Positions 31,339-38,953 of a stretch of DNA of 38,953 nt are shown here, one piece after another. The position numbers and the translations under genes were made by a program. Source of the stretch: Desulfuromonas sp. (GTDB taxonomy: Bacteria; Desulfobacterota; Desulfuromonadia; Desulfuromonadales; Geopsychrobacteraceae). Every line of letters starts with the position of its first letter. The first letter of the stretch is position 1. The notes beneath the pieces were generated by a model that ran no database searches, was not told where the DNA came from, and worked only from the letters and a program-made list of their open reading frames with translations. The stretch lies in assembly GCA_002869665.1 (NCBI GenBank), contig PKUG01000198.1, positions 1 through 38,953 of the forward strand. Direction: 5' to 3'.

Positions 31339-32012
31339 TGATCCGACTCCAGATGACCGTCCACCAGACGCACAACCCGCTTGCCGTGAGCAATGACCAG
31401 CGGATCGTGGGAGCTGAAAACAAATGTTGCGCCGCGCTCCTCGTTAAGGCGCTGCATTACCGCCAGCAATTCTTCGCTGGTCTGCGAATCGAGGTTCGCC
31501 GTCGGCTCGTCGGCCAGAATGACTGCCGGATCGGAGGCCATGGCCCGGGCGATCGCCACGCGCTGCTGCTGGCCACCGGAGAGATCCGACGGCTTACGCT
31601 CTTCGAGCCCCTCAAGTCCCAGATCGACAAACCAGCGCCGCACCTTCTCCCGCCGCACCTTTTTATCCATCCCCTGCAGCATCAGGGTGAACTCGGCGTT
31701 CTCGGCGGCGGTCAGCACCGGGATCAGATTGTAGGATTGAAAGATGAATCCGATCTTGTTCAGGCGAATCGCCGCCAGTTCCTTCGCCGGCACTGTCGCC
31801 ACGTTCCGCCCTTCGAGCCAGACCTCCCCGGCAGAGGGCTGATCAAGGCAACCGATCAGGTTGAGCAGAGTCGTTTTACCGCTCCCCGATGGCCCCGCAA
31901 GAACGCAGAACTCCCCTTTCTCCAGTTGCAGGGAGAAATCCTTGACCGCGATCACCTCCTGGCTCCCCAGGGTGTAGATCTTGCTCACCGTTTTCAGTTC
32001 GATCAACGCCAT
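31326..32012 (-). CDS. LolD/MacB-like ABC transporter ATPase
   Basis: 228 residues. Walker A GPSGSGKTTLLN, Q-loop IFQSYNLIPVLTA, signature LSGGQQQRVAIARAM, Walker B ILADEPTANLD and H-loop FVFSSHDP are all intact. The LolD/MacB/FtsE class energises FtsX-type permeases. It is in a unit with two such permeases and overlaps the downstream beta-barrel gene by 13 bp. The gap to the upstream permease (32013-32208) contains an inverted repeat element. Confidence 0.93.
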   Translation of the reverse strand: MALIELKTVSKIYTLGSQEVIAVKDFSLQLEKGEFCVLAGPSGSGKTTLLNLIGCLDQPSAGEVWLEGRNVATVPAKELAAIRLNKIGFIFQSYNLIPVLTAAENAEFTLMLQGMDKKVRREKVRRWFVDLGLEGLEERKPSDLSGGQQQRVAIARAMASDPAVILADEPTANLDSQTSEELLAVMQRLNEERGATFVFSSHDPLVIAHGKRVVRLVDGHLESDQCVS

Positions 32013-32075
32013 ATCTGGTTAACTCCAATGTTTGGCAGCATCCGTTTCTTTGAGAATCCACCACCCGTTCGCTTT

Positions 32076-32204
32076 GTTCACTTGAGACACAGAGCCACTG
32101 GGAAAATCAAATCTCTCTCAATCCTCCTTTATTAAAGAAGGAAGCATAATAGCCAAAAAATGATTTTAAGCTGTTCTCTGTGCCTCCGTGACTCTGTAGT
32201 GAAC
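32076..32204. repeat. Inverted-repeat element in the ABC cassette
   Basis: A GTTCACT-TGAGACACAGAGCC arm at 32076-32096 and a GGCACAGAG..AGTGAAC-type arm in reverse at about 32176-32204 flank about 80 bp of A+T-rich sequence. It has no coding potential. The CACAGAG motif also appears, degenerate, at 972-1000. It resembles dispersed 'cacagagacacagagg' intergenic repeats, and lies between the second permease and the ATPase. Confidence 0.55.
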
Positions 32205-32208
32205 TCTT

Positions 32209-33441
32209 TTAATAGTGTCGCATTGCCGCCGCCGGGCTTATCTTTCCAGCCTTGATCGATGGATAAATTGCGGCCAGCAGCGCCAGCAGCAGCAGGTAGA
32301 AGGAAATCTTCACCATCCATAAAGGATCCCAGGCAGCGCGCATGATCGGATCGAAGACAACGCCGCCGAATTCAAGCGACTCGCTGACGAAGTTGCGCAT
32401 GTCGATCCCCTTCGCCACCAGGTACCAGGTCAGCAGGCTGCCGAGCAAAGTACCGAACACCATCGACACCAACCCCAGCAGCAGCGCCTCTATGATGATC
32501 AGCAGACGCAAACGCATGGCGCTGGCGCCGACAGCGAGGATCACACCGAATTCGCGAAAGCGTTCCATGACCGACATCAGCAGGGTGTTAATGACCCCGA
32601 TGGTGACGATCAGCAGCATGATGATGAAGATAAAGTTTGAACTCGCGTAATCGAGGCGGATAGCATTGTAGAGGTTCGGCATCGCCTCTTCCCAGCTGTA
32701 GCCGCGAATGTCGCTGCGCCCCTGCAGCAGGGCATTTAATTGTGGCCGCACGCTGTTGTCCGCGGTCTGATCGGTGAGCATGAGCGCCAACTCATGGATT
32801 TCGCCATCCATCCCGACCAGAGCCGCTGCGCGCTCGCGACCAACCATCAGCAGGGTCTTGTCGATCCCCTTGATCCCGGTTTGAACCACACCGTGCACGC
32901 GAAACATCTCGCTGACCAGCTCACCCGAACGATGCTGCATGGTGACGACGAACTTGTTCCCCAGCTTCAGTTTCAGCTCTTTCAGCAGCAGGCTGCCGAG
33001 AATCGCCTCGCGCCCATCGTCAGAGGAAAGCCATTCATCAGCGGGGAGTCTTTTAAGAAACGGGTTGACCGCTTTCTCCACCACCGGATCGACCCCGGTC
33101 AACAGAATCCCGCGACTCTCGCGACTCGACTGGGCCAACCCCGGCAGGTAAATTCGCGGCAAAACACTCTGCACCCCGGCAATCCGGCCGATCTCCGCCG
33201 ACAAATCCCGCGGCGCGAAACTCAGTTTCTCGTCGCGCGTGGCCAGGTAATCCTGCTGATAGACGACCAGATGCCCGGAACCGGCCCGCACCCCGCTGTC
33301 GATCATCGAGGAATAGACTCCGTGCGAGAGGTTGTGCGACCCCTGGATCAGCATCAGGCTGAAGCAAAGAGCACTCAGCGTGATCAGTGTGCGCCGCCGA
33401 TTGCGCCAGAGATTTTTCCAGGCCAGGTTCAACAGATCCAT
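32209..33441 (-). CDS. FtsX-type ABC permease 2 (LolC/LolE-like)
   Basis: 410 residues. N-terminal LAWKNLWRNRRRTLITLSAL begins the first membrane segment, then a large periplasmic MacB-PCD-like domain (about 50-260), then three membrane segments (about 270-300, 320-345, 375-400) with FREFGVILAVGASAMRL between them. This is the four-segment MacB/LolC layout. The start at 33441 has no strong ribosome site. It pairs with the other permease upstream, but palindrome B lies in the gap. Confidence 0.9.
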   Translation of the reverse strand: MDLLNLAWKNLWRNRRRTLITLSALCFSLMLIQGSHNLSHGVYSSMIDSGVRAGSGHLVVYQQDYLATRDEKLSFAPRDLSAEIGRIAGVQSVLPRIYLPGLAQSSRESRGILLTGVDPVVEKAVNPFLKRLPADEWLSSDDGREAILGSLLLKELKLKLGNKFVVTMQHRSGELVSEMFRVHGVVQTGIKGIDKTLLMVGRERAAALVGMDGEIHELALMLTDQTADNSVRPQLNALLQGRSDIRGYSWEEAMPNLYNAIRLDYASSNFIFIIMLLIVTIGVINTLLMSVMERFREFGVILAVGASAMRLRLLIIIEALLLGLVSMVFGTLLGSLLTWYLVAKGIDMRNFVSESLEFGGVVFDPIMRAAWDPLWMVKISFYLLLLALLAAIYPSIKAGKISPAAAMRHY

Positions 33442-33494
33442 ATCGTTATCCAGTCAGTTTGTGCATGTTTTACCCAGCAACAACCGTGCGTCAA

Positions 33495-33616
33495 CGCGTG
33501 TCGGAAGTGCTGCAGATACAAGGCGTGGCACTGATGTTCACTGCAAGCGTAGCGGAGCTACGTTGAGGATGGAAATCTGTGCCGCAACGCCGTAGCTGTA
33601 GTGCTTCCGGCACGCG
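33495..33616. repeat. Long imperfect palindrome B between the two permease genes
   Basis: A dyad of about 120 bp. Left arm CGCGTGTCGGAAGTGCT (33495-33511) pairs with right arm AGTGCTTCCGGCACGCG (33600-33616) with a few mismatches; an inner AAGGCGT/ACGCC block and a central hairpin CGTAGC-GGA-GCTACG (33548-33562) complete it. It shares length, gap position in a minus-strand cluster and centre style with palindrome A at 1037-1154. Confidence 0.7.
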
Positions 33617-33622
33617 CTCCCC

Positions 33623-34843
33623 CTAATCTTCGCGGATGGCCACCACCGGCTGCATCCGCGCCGCTCGATTCGCCGGTAGAAACCCCGCCAGCAGGCTGAT
33701 CACCAGCAGACAGGACGCCGGGATATAGACGTTACCCGGCTCGATCACCGCATGCAGACGCGGCAGAATCGTCCCGCCGGCATAGGTGATCGGCGTCAGT
33801 GTTCCGGACAGATCGATCCCGACCTCGGCCATGTAGAGACTTAAGCCCAGGCCGAGCAGCACCCCGCAGACCAGCGCCAGACTGCCCATGAAAAAAGTTT
33901 CCAGCAGCACCATCCGGCGTACCTGCCCCGGCTTCATGCCGATCGCCATCAGCACCCCGAACTCCCGCGTGCGCTCCATCACCGACATGAAAAAGGTGTT
34001 GAGAATCCCCAGCGCGGTGGCGATGTAGAGGATGATGACGATGATCAGACGCGAAACGTCGTAACTGGCGACCACTTCGCGCATCTCCGGTAGCATCTCC
34101 CCCCAGTCGAGAATTTCCAGCCCGGACGGCAGCCGGGCACGGAATTCCCTGGCCAGAGCAGCGACATTGAGCGGTTGATCGGTGCGCACGGCAATTTCGT
34201 GGATCCGCTCCGGCAGAGCGATGACGTTCTGCAGCCAGGGCAACGGTACCAGGGCCAGGGCGTTATCGTGGCCGACGTCGCCGGTGGTGAAGATGCCGCG
34301 GACTTCAAGCAGGTCATTCCCGACCGAGCCGTCCGCGGCCTGGGTGACGAAAACAAGCTCGTCACCGGGCACAACCTTCAACCGACGCGCCAGCCCCGAG
34401 CCGAGAACGACACCGTTACGATCACCTGTTTCCAGGTAGCTGCCCGCCGTCAGGGCGTCAGCAAGACCGGTCACACCACGTTCCAGTGCCGGCTTGACGC
34501 CGAGGATCTCACCCGGCGCGCTCTCCTGATCGTGGGAGAGCAGGCCGAATCCGCGCAGGCGTGGTGAATAGCCGAGGATCTCCTTGCGCTCGAGCTGCTG
34601 CTCCAGGGGCGTCGTCAGGCTGAAATTGAGGAACATGTCGCGATCATCCTGGTAGCCCTTGGCACTGATCACCATGTGGCCGTAATACTGCTCCGTGGCC
34701 GAGGCGAGCATGTCGTACAGCATCCCGGAAAAGATGCCCAGGGAGAGGATCAGCAACGCCGATGAGACGACCATCGCCGACAGGGTCAGCAGGGTTCGCC
34801 GTCGGTTACGCCAGATATTTCGCAGAGCCAGTTGATAGAGCAT
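33623..34843 (-). CDS. FtsX-type ABC permease 1 (LolC/LolE-like)
   Basis: 406 residues. N-terminus LALRNIWRNRRRTLLTLSAM, a periplasmic domain of about 210 residues, then membrane segments around RLIIVIILYIATALGILNTF, LVCGVLLGLGLSLYMAEV and YIPASCLLVISLLAGFLPA. The TREFGVLMAIGMKPGQVRRM loop is the coupling-helix region. Similar to permease 2, so the two may form a heterodimer. It lies 53 bp downstream of the LolA-like gene. Confidence 0.9.
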   Translation of the reverse strand: MLYQLALRNIWRNRRRTLLTLSAMVVSSALLILSLGIFSGMLYDMLASATEQYYGHMVISAKGYQDDRDMFLNFSLTTPLEQQLERKEILGYSPRLRGFGLLSHDQESAPGEILGVKPALERGVTGLADALTAGSYLETGDRNGVVLGSGLARRLKVVPGDELVFVTQAADGSVGNDLLEVRGIFTTGDVGHDNALALVPLPWLQNVIALPERIHEIAVRTDQPLNVAALAREFRARLPSGLEILDWGEMLPEMREVVASYDVSRLIIVIILYIATALGILNTFFMSVMERTREFGVLMAIGMKPGQVRRMVLLETFFMGSLALVCGVLLGLGLSLYMAEVGIDLSGTLTPITYAGGTILPRLHAVIEPGNVYIPASCLLVISLLAGFLPANRAARMQPVVAIRED

Positions 34844-34896
34844 CGGATCTCACAGGGAACGATTTTGATATGTCTTGAACATGACCCACATGACCA

Positions 34897-35664
34897 TCAG
34901 CGCCGGCGCTTCAATTCGGCGAGGGAGAAAAAATCCTCGCTCAGTTCGACATCGAACTGCAGGTCGCGGTAATGCATAACAGTCTTCTCGTCCGGTTTTT
35001 CCAGCGGCAACACCGTCATCCGTAACGGCACGGTGCGCTCGCCGATGGTCTGAACGTCATCGAACAGGATCCGCCGGACCAGGACACCTTCCTCATCGTA
35101 ATATTCGATCTGAATCGGCACCAGTGGCTCCTTGCGCACCTGGTAAATGATTTTCCCCCAGATCACCGGCGCATCAGGCCGCGGAATTCCTTCGATGGTC
35201 CACTGCTCGGCGGTTTCGGCCAGCAAGGTAAAGTGGTAATCCTCGTCAATATGATTGGCTTTGACCAAATCATCATTGGTGATGTGGCTTCCCATCCAGG
35301 CTCCGCCCATCATCGAGGGGGGGATGCGGATCACGCGATCAACCTTGGGCAGAAAATTCCAGACCTCGCGCTCAACCTTGAGGGTCGCCACCCCCTTTTC
35401 CTTGGCCGGTGATAAAATACGAATAAGGAAGCGTTCGCGTCCGAGAGACCAGGATTCCATGGTCAGATGGCGCTCCCAATGCCCGGTCACCACGTCCATC
35501 TCAACCCGGGAGATTGACGACTGACCGGTATACTGCTGTTCGACGCGGCGAACCAGTCCCGCCAAGTTGAAATCTTCGGCTGCGACAGGCAACGAAAAGC
35601 CCGTCATCAGGGCTGAAAGAGCTAGAATAGCTGGGAAAATTTTCAAACGAAAAAAAATGGGCAT
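34897..35664 (-). CDS. LolA-like outer-membrane lipoprotein-sorting protein
   Basis: 255 residues. A signal peptide (about 30 residues, ending VAAEDF) leads into the LolA/TP0789-like fold. Typical segments: VWNFLPKVDRVIRIPPSMM, GGAWMGSHITNDDLVK and TVMHYRDLQFDVELSEDFF. Members of this family carry hydrophobic cargo across the periplasm. It heads the cassette of two permeases, an ATPase and a beta-barrel. The start at 35664 follows GAGAGG; upstream methionines are unsupported. Confidence 0.85.
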   Translation of the reverse strand: MPIFFRLKIFPAILALSALMTGFSLPVAAEDFNLAGLVRRVEQQYTGQSSISRVEMDVVTGHWERHLTMESWSLGRERFLIRILSPAKEKGVATLKVEREVWNFLPKVDRVIRIPPSMMGGAWMGSHITNDDLVKANHIDEDYHFTLLAETAEQWTIEGIPRPDAPVIWGKIIYQVRKEPLVPIQIEYYDEEGVLVRRILFDDVQTIGERTVPLRMTVLPLEKPDEKTVMHYRDLQFDVELSEDFFSLAELKRRR

Positions 35665-35749
35665 GGGACCTCTCATCCTTGAACAAGATGTGCACACAGC
35701 TGTCCGGCAGCAAAAAAGAACCTTTGTATGAGGGCAGTCAAAATCCCGT

Positions 35750-35778
35750 GAACAGCTGGCTTCCAGTTAAATTATAAT
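35750..35778 (+). promoter_or_regulatory. Candidate promoter of the MoxR operon
   Basis: A perfect TATAAT at 35773-35778 with a GAACAG-type -35 at 17 bp (35750-35755). Only the -10 is good. The transcript would have a leader of about 75 nt before the ATG at 35863. Confidence 0.4.
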
Positions 35779-35862
35779 GCAATACTGAAGCCTTGCACCA
35801 GATGACCCGCTATGATATCAATAGCTGACAATTCGAGTCTTATTTCCGGAGAATATGGCGCA

Positions 35863-36924
35863 ATGAATATTGAGCAGATGAAAACCGTCCTCAAGGAGAT
35901 CCTCACCAAGACCGACCTCACCCCCTGCGTCGTCGGCCACCGCGGTGTCGGCAAGACAGCGGGCATCATTCAGGTCTGTCGCGAGATCAGTCACGGCTAT
36001 GTTCCCCTGCGACTCGGGCAGATGGAGGTCGGCGACCTGGTCGGCATCCCCTACCGCGACGGCGAGACCATGCACTGGTCGCGGCCGGGCTGGTGGCCGA
36101 AAGATGATGCCGCTCCAGCCGTCGTTCACTGCGACGAGCTCAACCGGGCCCAGCAGGAGGACACACTCCAGGCGATTTTCCAGTTCGTCGAGCCACCGTC
36201 GGAAGGGCAGCAGCGTGCCCTGCACACCCACAAGCTCGCCCCCCAGCATCGCGTCGTCGTCGCCATCAATCCTCCGGATGGCAGTTACCAGGTCGCGCCC
36301 CTCGACCGCGCCCTGCTCGACCGCATGGTCGTACTTCAGGTCGAGACCGATGCCCAGTGCTGGTCGCAGCATGCCCACAAGGCCGATTTCGATCTCCAGG
36401 TCCGCCAGTTCATTGCCGCCAACCAGCAGCTGCTCTCAACCAACATCTCCTCCTTCGACATGCAGATCGAGCCGTCGGAGCGCGCCTGGGAGATGGTCAG
36501 CAAACTGAAAAAGAGCTGCCGTTTCCCCAAGGAACTGGAGATGGAAGTCTACAGCGGGGTCATCGGCCGCGAAGCGGCCGTCAGCTTCCTCCAATGGTGC
36601 GCCGAACGCCATCAACGGCCGCTGGTCGCCGATGATATTCTCAACCGCTGGAATGAGATCGCCGAAAAAGCCGAACAGCAACGTGACGATATCCAGGCCG
36701 CAACCATGAGTGATCTGGTCACGACCCTGCAGAACAACCCACGGATCAATACAACCCAGCAGGACAATCTGGTCGCCTACATTGCCGTCCTCCCGCGCGA
36801 CATGCGTTTCGGACTGGTCAAATCCTTGCTGCGAATCCCGGCTATTGCCGATATCCTCTGCCAGGACAAGTACGACGAGGTCATCCTGGAGGCGATCCGC
36901 CGGATCAGTCAGAATGTCGCCTGA
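35863..36924 (+). CDS. MoxR-family AAA+ ATPase
   Basis: 353 residues. Walker A GHRGVGKT (25-32), Walker B HCDELNRAQ with D91 and E92, and an N-rich sensor stretch VVVAINPPDGSYQVAPLDRALLDRM. MoxR proteins are chaperone-like ATPases that act with a VWA partner on a client protein. The VWA-type gene begins inside the end of this one (11-bp overlap), the standard pairing. The start at 35863 is separated from GGAGA by 10 nt; 35881 is an alternative. Confidence 0.92.
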   Translation: MNIEQMKTVLKEILTKTDLTPCVVGHRGVGKTAGIIQVCREISHGYVPLRLGQMEVGDLVGIPYRDGETMHWSRPGWWPKDDAAPAVVHCDELNRAQQEDTLQAIFQFVEPPSEGQQRALHTHKLAPQHRVVVAINPPDGSYQVAPLDRALLDRMVVLQVETDAQCWSQHAHKADFDLQVRQFIAANQQLLSTNISSFDMQIEPSERAWEMVSKLKKSCRFPKELEMEVYSGVIGREAAVSFLQWCAERHQRPLVADDILNRWNEIAEKAEQQRDDIQAATMSDLVTTLQNNPRINTTQQDNLVAYIAVLPRDMRFGLVKSLLRIPAIADILCQDKYDEVILEAIRRISQNVA

Positions 36925-38122
36925 ATCGTTGCGCCCGCTTGAGGACACCGTCGTCAGGCTGCTCAAGAACCGCCCCTTTTACGGTCAATTCCTGCTCCAG
37001 TTCCGACGTCGGCCATACAGCGGCATGAAAGCCGTTGCCGTGACCATCTGTGACGCCGTGCCGACCCTGATGGTCGATCCGGAGCACTACGCCATCTTTT
37101 CACCGCCGGAGCAGGAAGCCCTGCTTGAACACCTGATCAAGCACATCATCCATCTTCACCCCAGCCGCCGCAAAGAACGCCATCAGCGGCTCTGGGACCT
37201 GGCCTGTGATCTCGCCATCAACACGGGGATCGAAAACCTCCCTGCCGAAGCGAGCCAGCCGCACCGCTTTCGCCTGCCCGCCGGACTGGCGACAGAGGAG
37301 TATTACTCCAAGCTGCTGCTGATGCCGGAACTGGGAAGCCAGACCGGTGCCGGGGATGGTGAGCGCACCGCCGACAATCACGGCGAGAAAGCGACTCCCG
37401 GCGACGCCGCCGGTGAATCCAGCGACCGCGCCGAAACCATTGATGACCATCAATACTGGAACGAGGCCGACCGGACCCCGTTGAACCTGTCCGAACAGGT
37501 CGTCCGCCAGATGGTCCAGACCGCCTGGAAGCGCAGCCAGGGGGAAACGCCCGGCGACCTGGAAGAGCTGGTACAGAAATTCCTCCGTCCGGAAACCATC
37601 CCCTGGCAGCAGATCCTCAGCCAGTTCATCGGCAGTACCGGCCGGGTCGGCAGAACCGGCACCTGGAAACGCGGCCATCGGCGCTTCGGCCACGCCACGC
37701 CGGGCATCCGCAAGCAACAGTACCTGAACCTGGTCATCGGGATTGATGTCAGCGACTCAACCGATACCCAGCCCCTGCGTGAGGCCTTTGCCCAGGAGTT
37801 GCTGAAGATAGCCCGCAGCCGCAAAAGCCGGGTCACGATCCTCTATGCCGGTAGCCGGATTCAGCGGGTCGACAAGTTCAGCGGGTCACCGCAGGTGACC
37901 GAGGTTTATCGCGGCGGCGGCTTTACCGACCTGCGACCGGTTTTCGATTACGCCTGCAAGATGCAACCACGACCGGCGGCGATCATTTACCTGACTGACG
38001 GTTATGGACCGGCACCCGAGCAATCGGACATACCAACGCTCTGGGTCCTGTCGCCGGAGGGTAAAAAACCGGTCAACTGGGGGCTGGAATTGCGGCTGGA
38101 AACCCTGACGCCTTCACCCTGA
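36914..38122 (+). CDS. DUF2201 protein: degenerate metallopeptidase-like domain plus VWA
   Basis: 402 residues. The N-terminal domain (about 40-110) has the layout of the DUF2201 metallopeptidase-like fold, but the usual HExxH reads H73-L-I-K-H77, with L in place of the catalytic glutamate. The ERHQRLWDLACDLAIN segment keeps the family pattern. A low-complexity linker (about 140-180) leads to a VWA domain (about 270-398) with an intact MIDAS: D278-x-S280-x-S282 in GIDVSDST, and YLTDGYG. It overlaps the MoxR gene and is its likely partner. The peptidase part looks catalytically inactive. Confidence 0.88.
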   Translation: MSPESLRPLEDTVVRLLKNRPFYGQFLLQFRRRPYSGMKAVAVTICDAVPTLMVDPEHYAIFSPPEQEALLEHLIKHIIHLHPSRRKERHQRLWDLACDLAINTGIENLPAEASQPHRFRLPAGLATEEYYSKLLLMPELGSQTGAGDGERTADNHGEKATPGDAAGESSDRAETIDDHQYWNEADRTPLNLSEQVVRQMVQTAWKRSQGETPGDLEELVQKFLRPETIPWQQILSQFIGSTGRVGRTGTWKRGHRRFGHATPGIRKQQYLNLVIGIDVSDSTDTQPLREAFAQELLKIARSRKSRVTILYAGSRIQRVDKFSGSPQVTEVYRGGGFTDLRPVFDYACKMQPRPAAIIYLTDGYGPAPEQSDIPTLWVLSPEGKKPVNWGLELRLETLTPSP

Positions 38123-38164
38123 AAAAAGCCCTTGTGGCAGAACCATTTCCATTGAGGTAAACAG

Positions 38165-38572
38165 ATGAGCGAATTTCAGAAGGAATTGTCGGAAGATATT
38201 GTCAGAGACGAACTGGAAGCAGCGGGAGCACGGGTCAGAAGCCGCTCCGGACGCAATGAGCATTATGGGTCCCCGCGCGATTTCTCCTTTGAAGTCCGGG
38301 CGCTGTTCGATAACGGCCTCGGCCTGCAGGTCATTGCCCGGCAGTTCAACTATCGTGAAGCCTGGGAGGAGAAAGGCCGGGTCAACGATCTCGTCGATGT
38401 CTCCCTGCTCTACCAAGGGCAGTTCAGCGAATTACCGAAGGGGTATGAATTCTTCCAGGGGAGCGAAATGGAAGAAGAGGTCGATTTTCCCCGCTTCCAA
38501 CAGCTCATCGAGACGGTCAAAGGGATCAATCCCAAGCTCTTCGTCCTCCAGGAGCTGACCGGCGATCTCTGA
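38165..38572 (+). CDS. Conserved-looking hypothetical protein next to MoxR-VWA
   Basis: 135 residues, acidic, no signal peptide or membrane segment. It contains DFSFEVRALFDNGLGLQVIA, NYREAWEEKGRVNDLVDVSL and a helical C-terminus. I do not recognise the family. GAGG lies 8 nt before the ATG. It starts 42 bp after the VWA gene on the same strand and is a candidate client or third member of that system. The following 113 bp to the response regulator contain nothing I recognise. Confidence 0.75.
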   Translation: MSEFQKELSEDIVRDELEAAGARVRSRSGRNEHYGSPRDFSFEVRALFDNGLGLQVIARQFNYREAWEEKGRVNDLVDVSLLYQGQFSELPKGYEFFQGSEMEEEVDFPRFQQLIETVKGINPKLFVLQELTGDL

Positions 38573-38685
38573 TTCGCGACCATTCCGGAAGCGACCCAGG
38601 AGGGCAAATTGAATTTGACCACAAGCCTGACTGGCGGCATAATGGCGACTCAATCGTGCCGGGACGGAACGCGGGAGAGAGAACG

Positions 38686-38953
38686 ATGGCAAACTGGGAC
38701 AATCCGGTTATCCTAACAATCGACGACGAAGAAAGTATCCGCGACAGCTTCTGTCTCTTCCTGGAAGATTACGATTACCAGATCCTCGAAGCGGCCAACG
38801 GGAGGGAAGGGATCGAGATTTTCCTGCGCGAAAAACCGGATCTCGTCCTCTGCGATCTGCGTATGCCGGAAGTCGACGGTCTGGAAGTCCTCGACCGTAT
38901 TCACAGCGAATCCCCTGACACGCCGATCATCGTCATTTCTGGCACCGGTGTCA
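38686..38953 (+). CDS. Response regulator (receiver domain), C-terminus outside window
   Basis: The first 89 residues of a CheY-like receiver: VILTIDDEESIRDSF (acidic pocket DD), the phospho-acceptor aspartate in LVLCDLRMPEVDGLEVL, and the threonine/serine strand PIIVISGTG. The phosphorylated residue is the D in CDLRMP. The rest, including any output domain, is beyond the window. GGGAGAGAG precedes the ATG. Confidence 0.93.
   Translation, partial: MANWDNPVILTIDDEESIRDSFCLFLEDYDYQILEAANGREGIEIFLREKPDLVLCDLRMPEVDGLEVLDRIHSESPDTPIIVISGTGV

Overview
The window is a chromosomal segment of a Gram-negative bacterium. Outer-membrane beta-barrels, Lol-type export proteins and lipoboxes show the envelope type. 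A ThiE-ThiD fusion, PilZ and SpoIIE-phosphatase signalling, a sigma-54-like promoter, long-form GAPDH and especially an in-frame UGA selenoprotein suggest a Desulfuromonadales/Geobacterales-type relative. That placement is an inference from gene content; no rRNA or other marker is present. Most genes are G+C-rich housekeeping genes. The stretch from about 8.6 to 13.5 kb looks more A+T-rich and accessory.

Layout. 1-4.1 kb (minus): alr, purH and the start of purD. 4.2-7.8 kb (plus): the ThiED fusion, a ChaN-PDZ lipoprotein, a PhnA/YjdM zinc ribbon and a YkgJ-like cysteine-cluster protein. 7.9-8.6 kb (minus): a peroxiredoxin-like selenoprotein whose UGA codon 82 (8332-8334) is followed by a SECIS-like hairpin; ordinary gene calling would split it into two fragments. 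8.8-10.0 kb: a DUF1127 gene and a divergent LysR regulator. 10.4-15.0 kb (minus): a two-gene unit of a class-3 lipase and a 1001-residue LRR-Roc-COR protein ending in a TIR/DUF4062-like domain, preceded by a short leader that has its own promoter, a strong ribosome site and an intrinsic terminator. 15.1-17.8 kb: divergent fba and long GAPDH. 18-20 kb: a hemerythrin-like protein, rpsU and a THUMP methyltransferase. 20.2-24.4 kb (plus): PilZ, RdgC-like and Cache-HAMP-SpoIIE phosphatase genes. 24.5-27.6 kb: a DJ-1 family gene, trpB, a DsrE-like gene, a probable standalone small RNA and bacterioferritin. 27.8-31.3 kb: envelope proteins. 31.3-35.7 kb (minus): a LolA-like protein, two FtsX-type permeases, a LolD-like ATPase and a beta-barrel, which look like one trans-envelope export cassette. 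35.9-38.6 kb (plus): a MoxR AAA+ ATPase overlapping a DUF2201/VWA protein, then an unrecognised protein. The window ends inside a response regulator.

The most interesting points are the selenoprotein with its SECIS, the lipase/Roco unit with its leader (a candidate immune-type system, by inference only), and the promoter-hairpin-terminator small RNA at 26.98-27.08 kb with a C-rich loop. Also of interest are two long imperfect palindromes of about 120 bp lying in gaps of two different minus-strand gene clusters. No IS element, tRNA, rRNA or CRISPR array was found.
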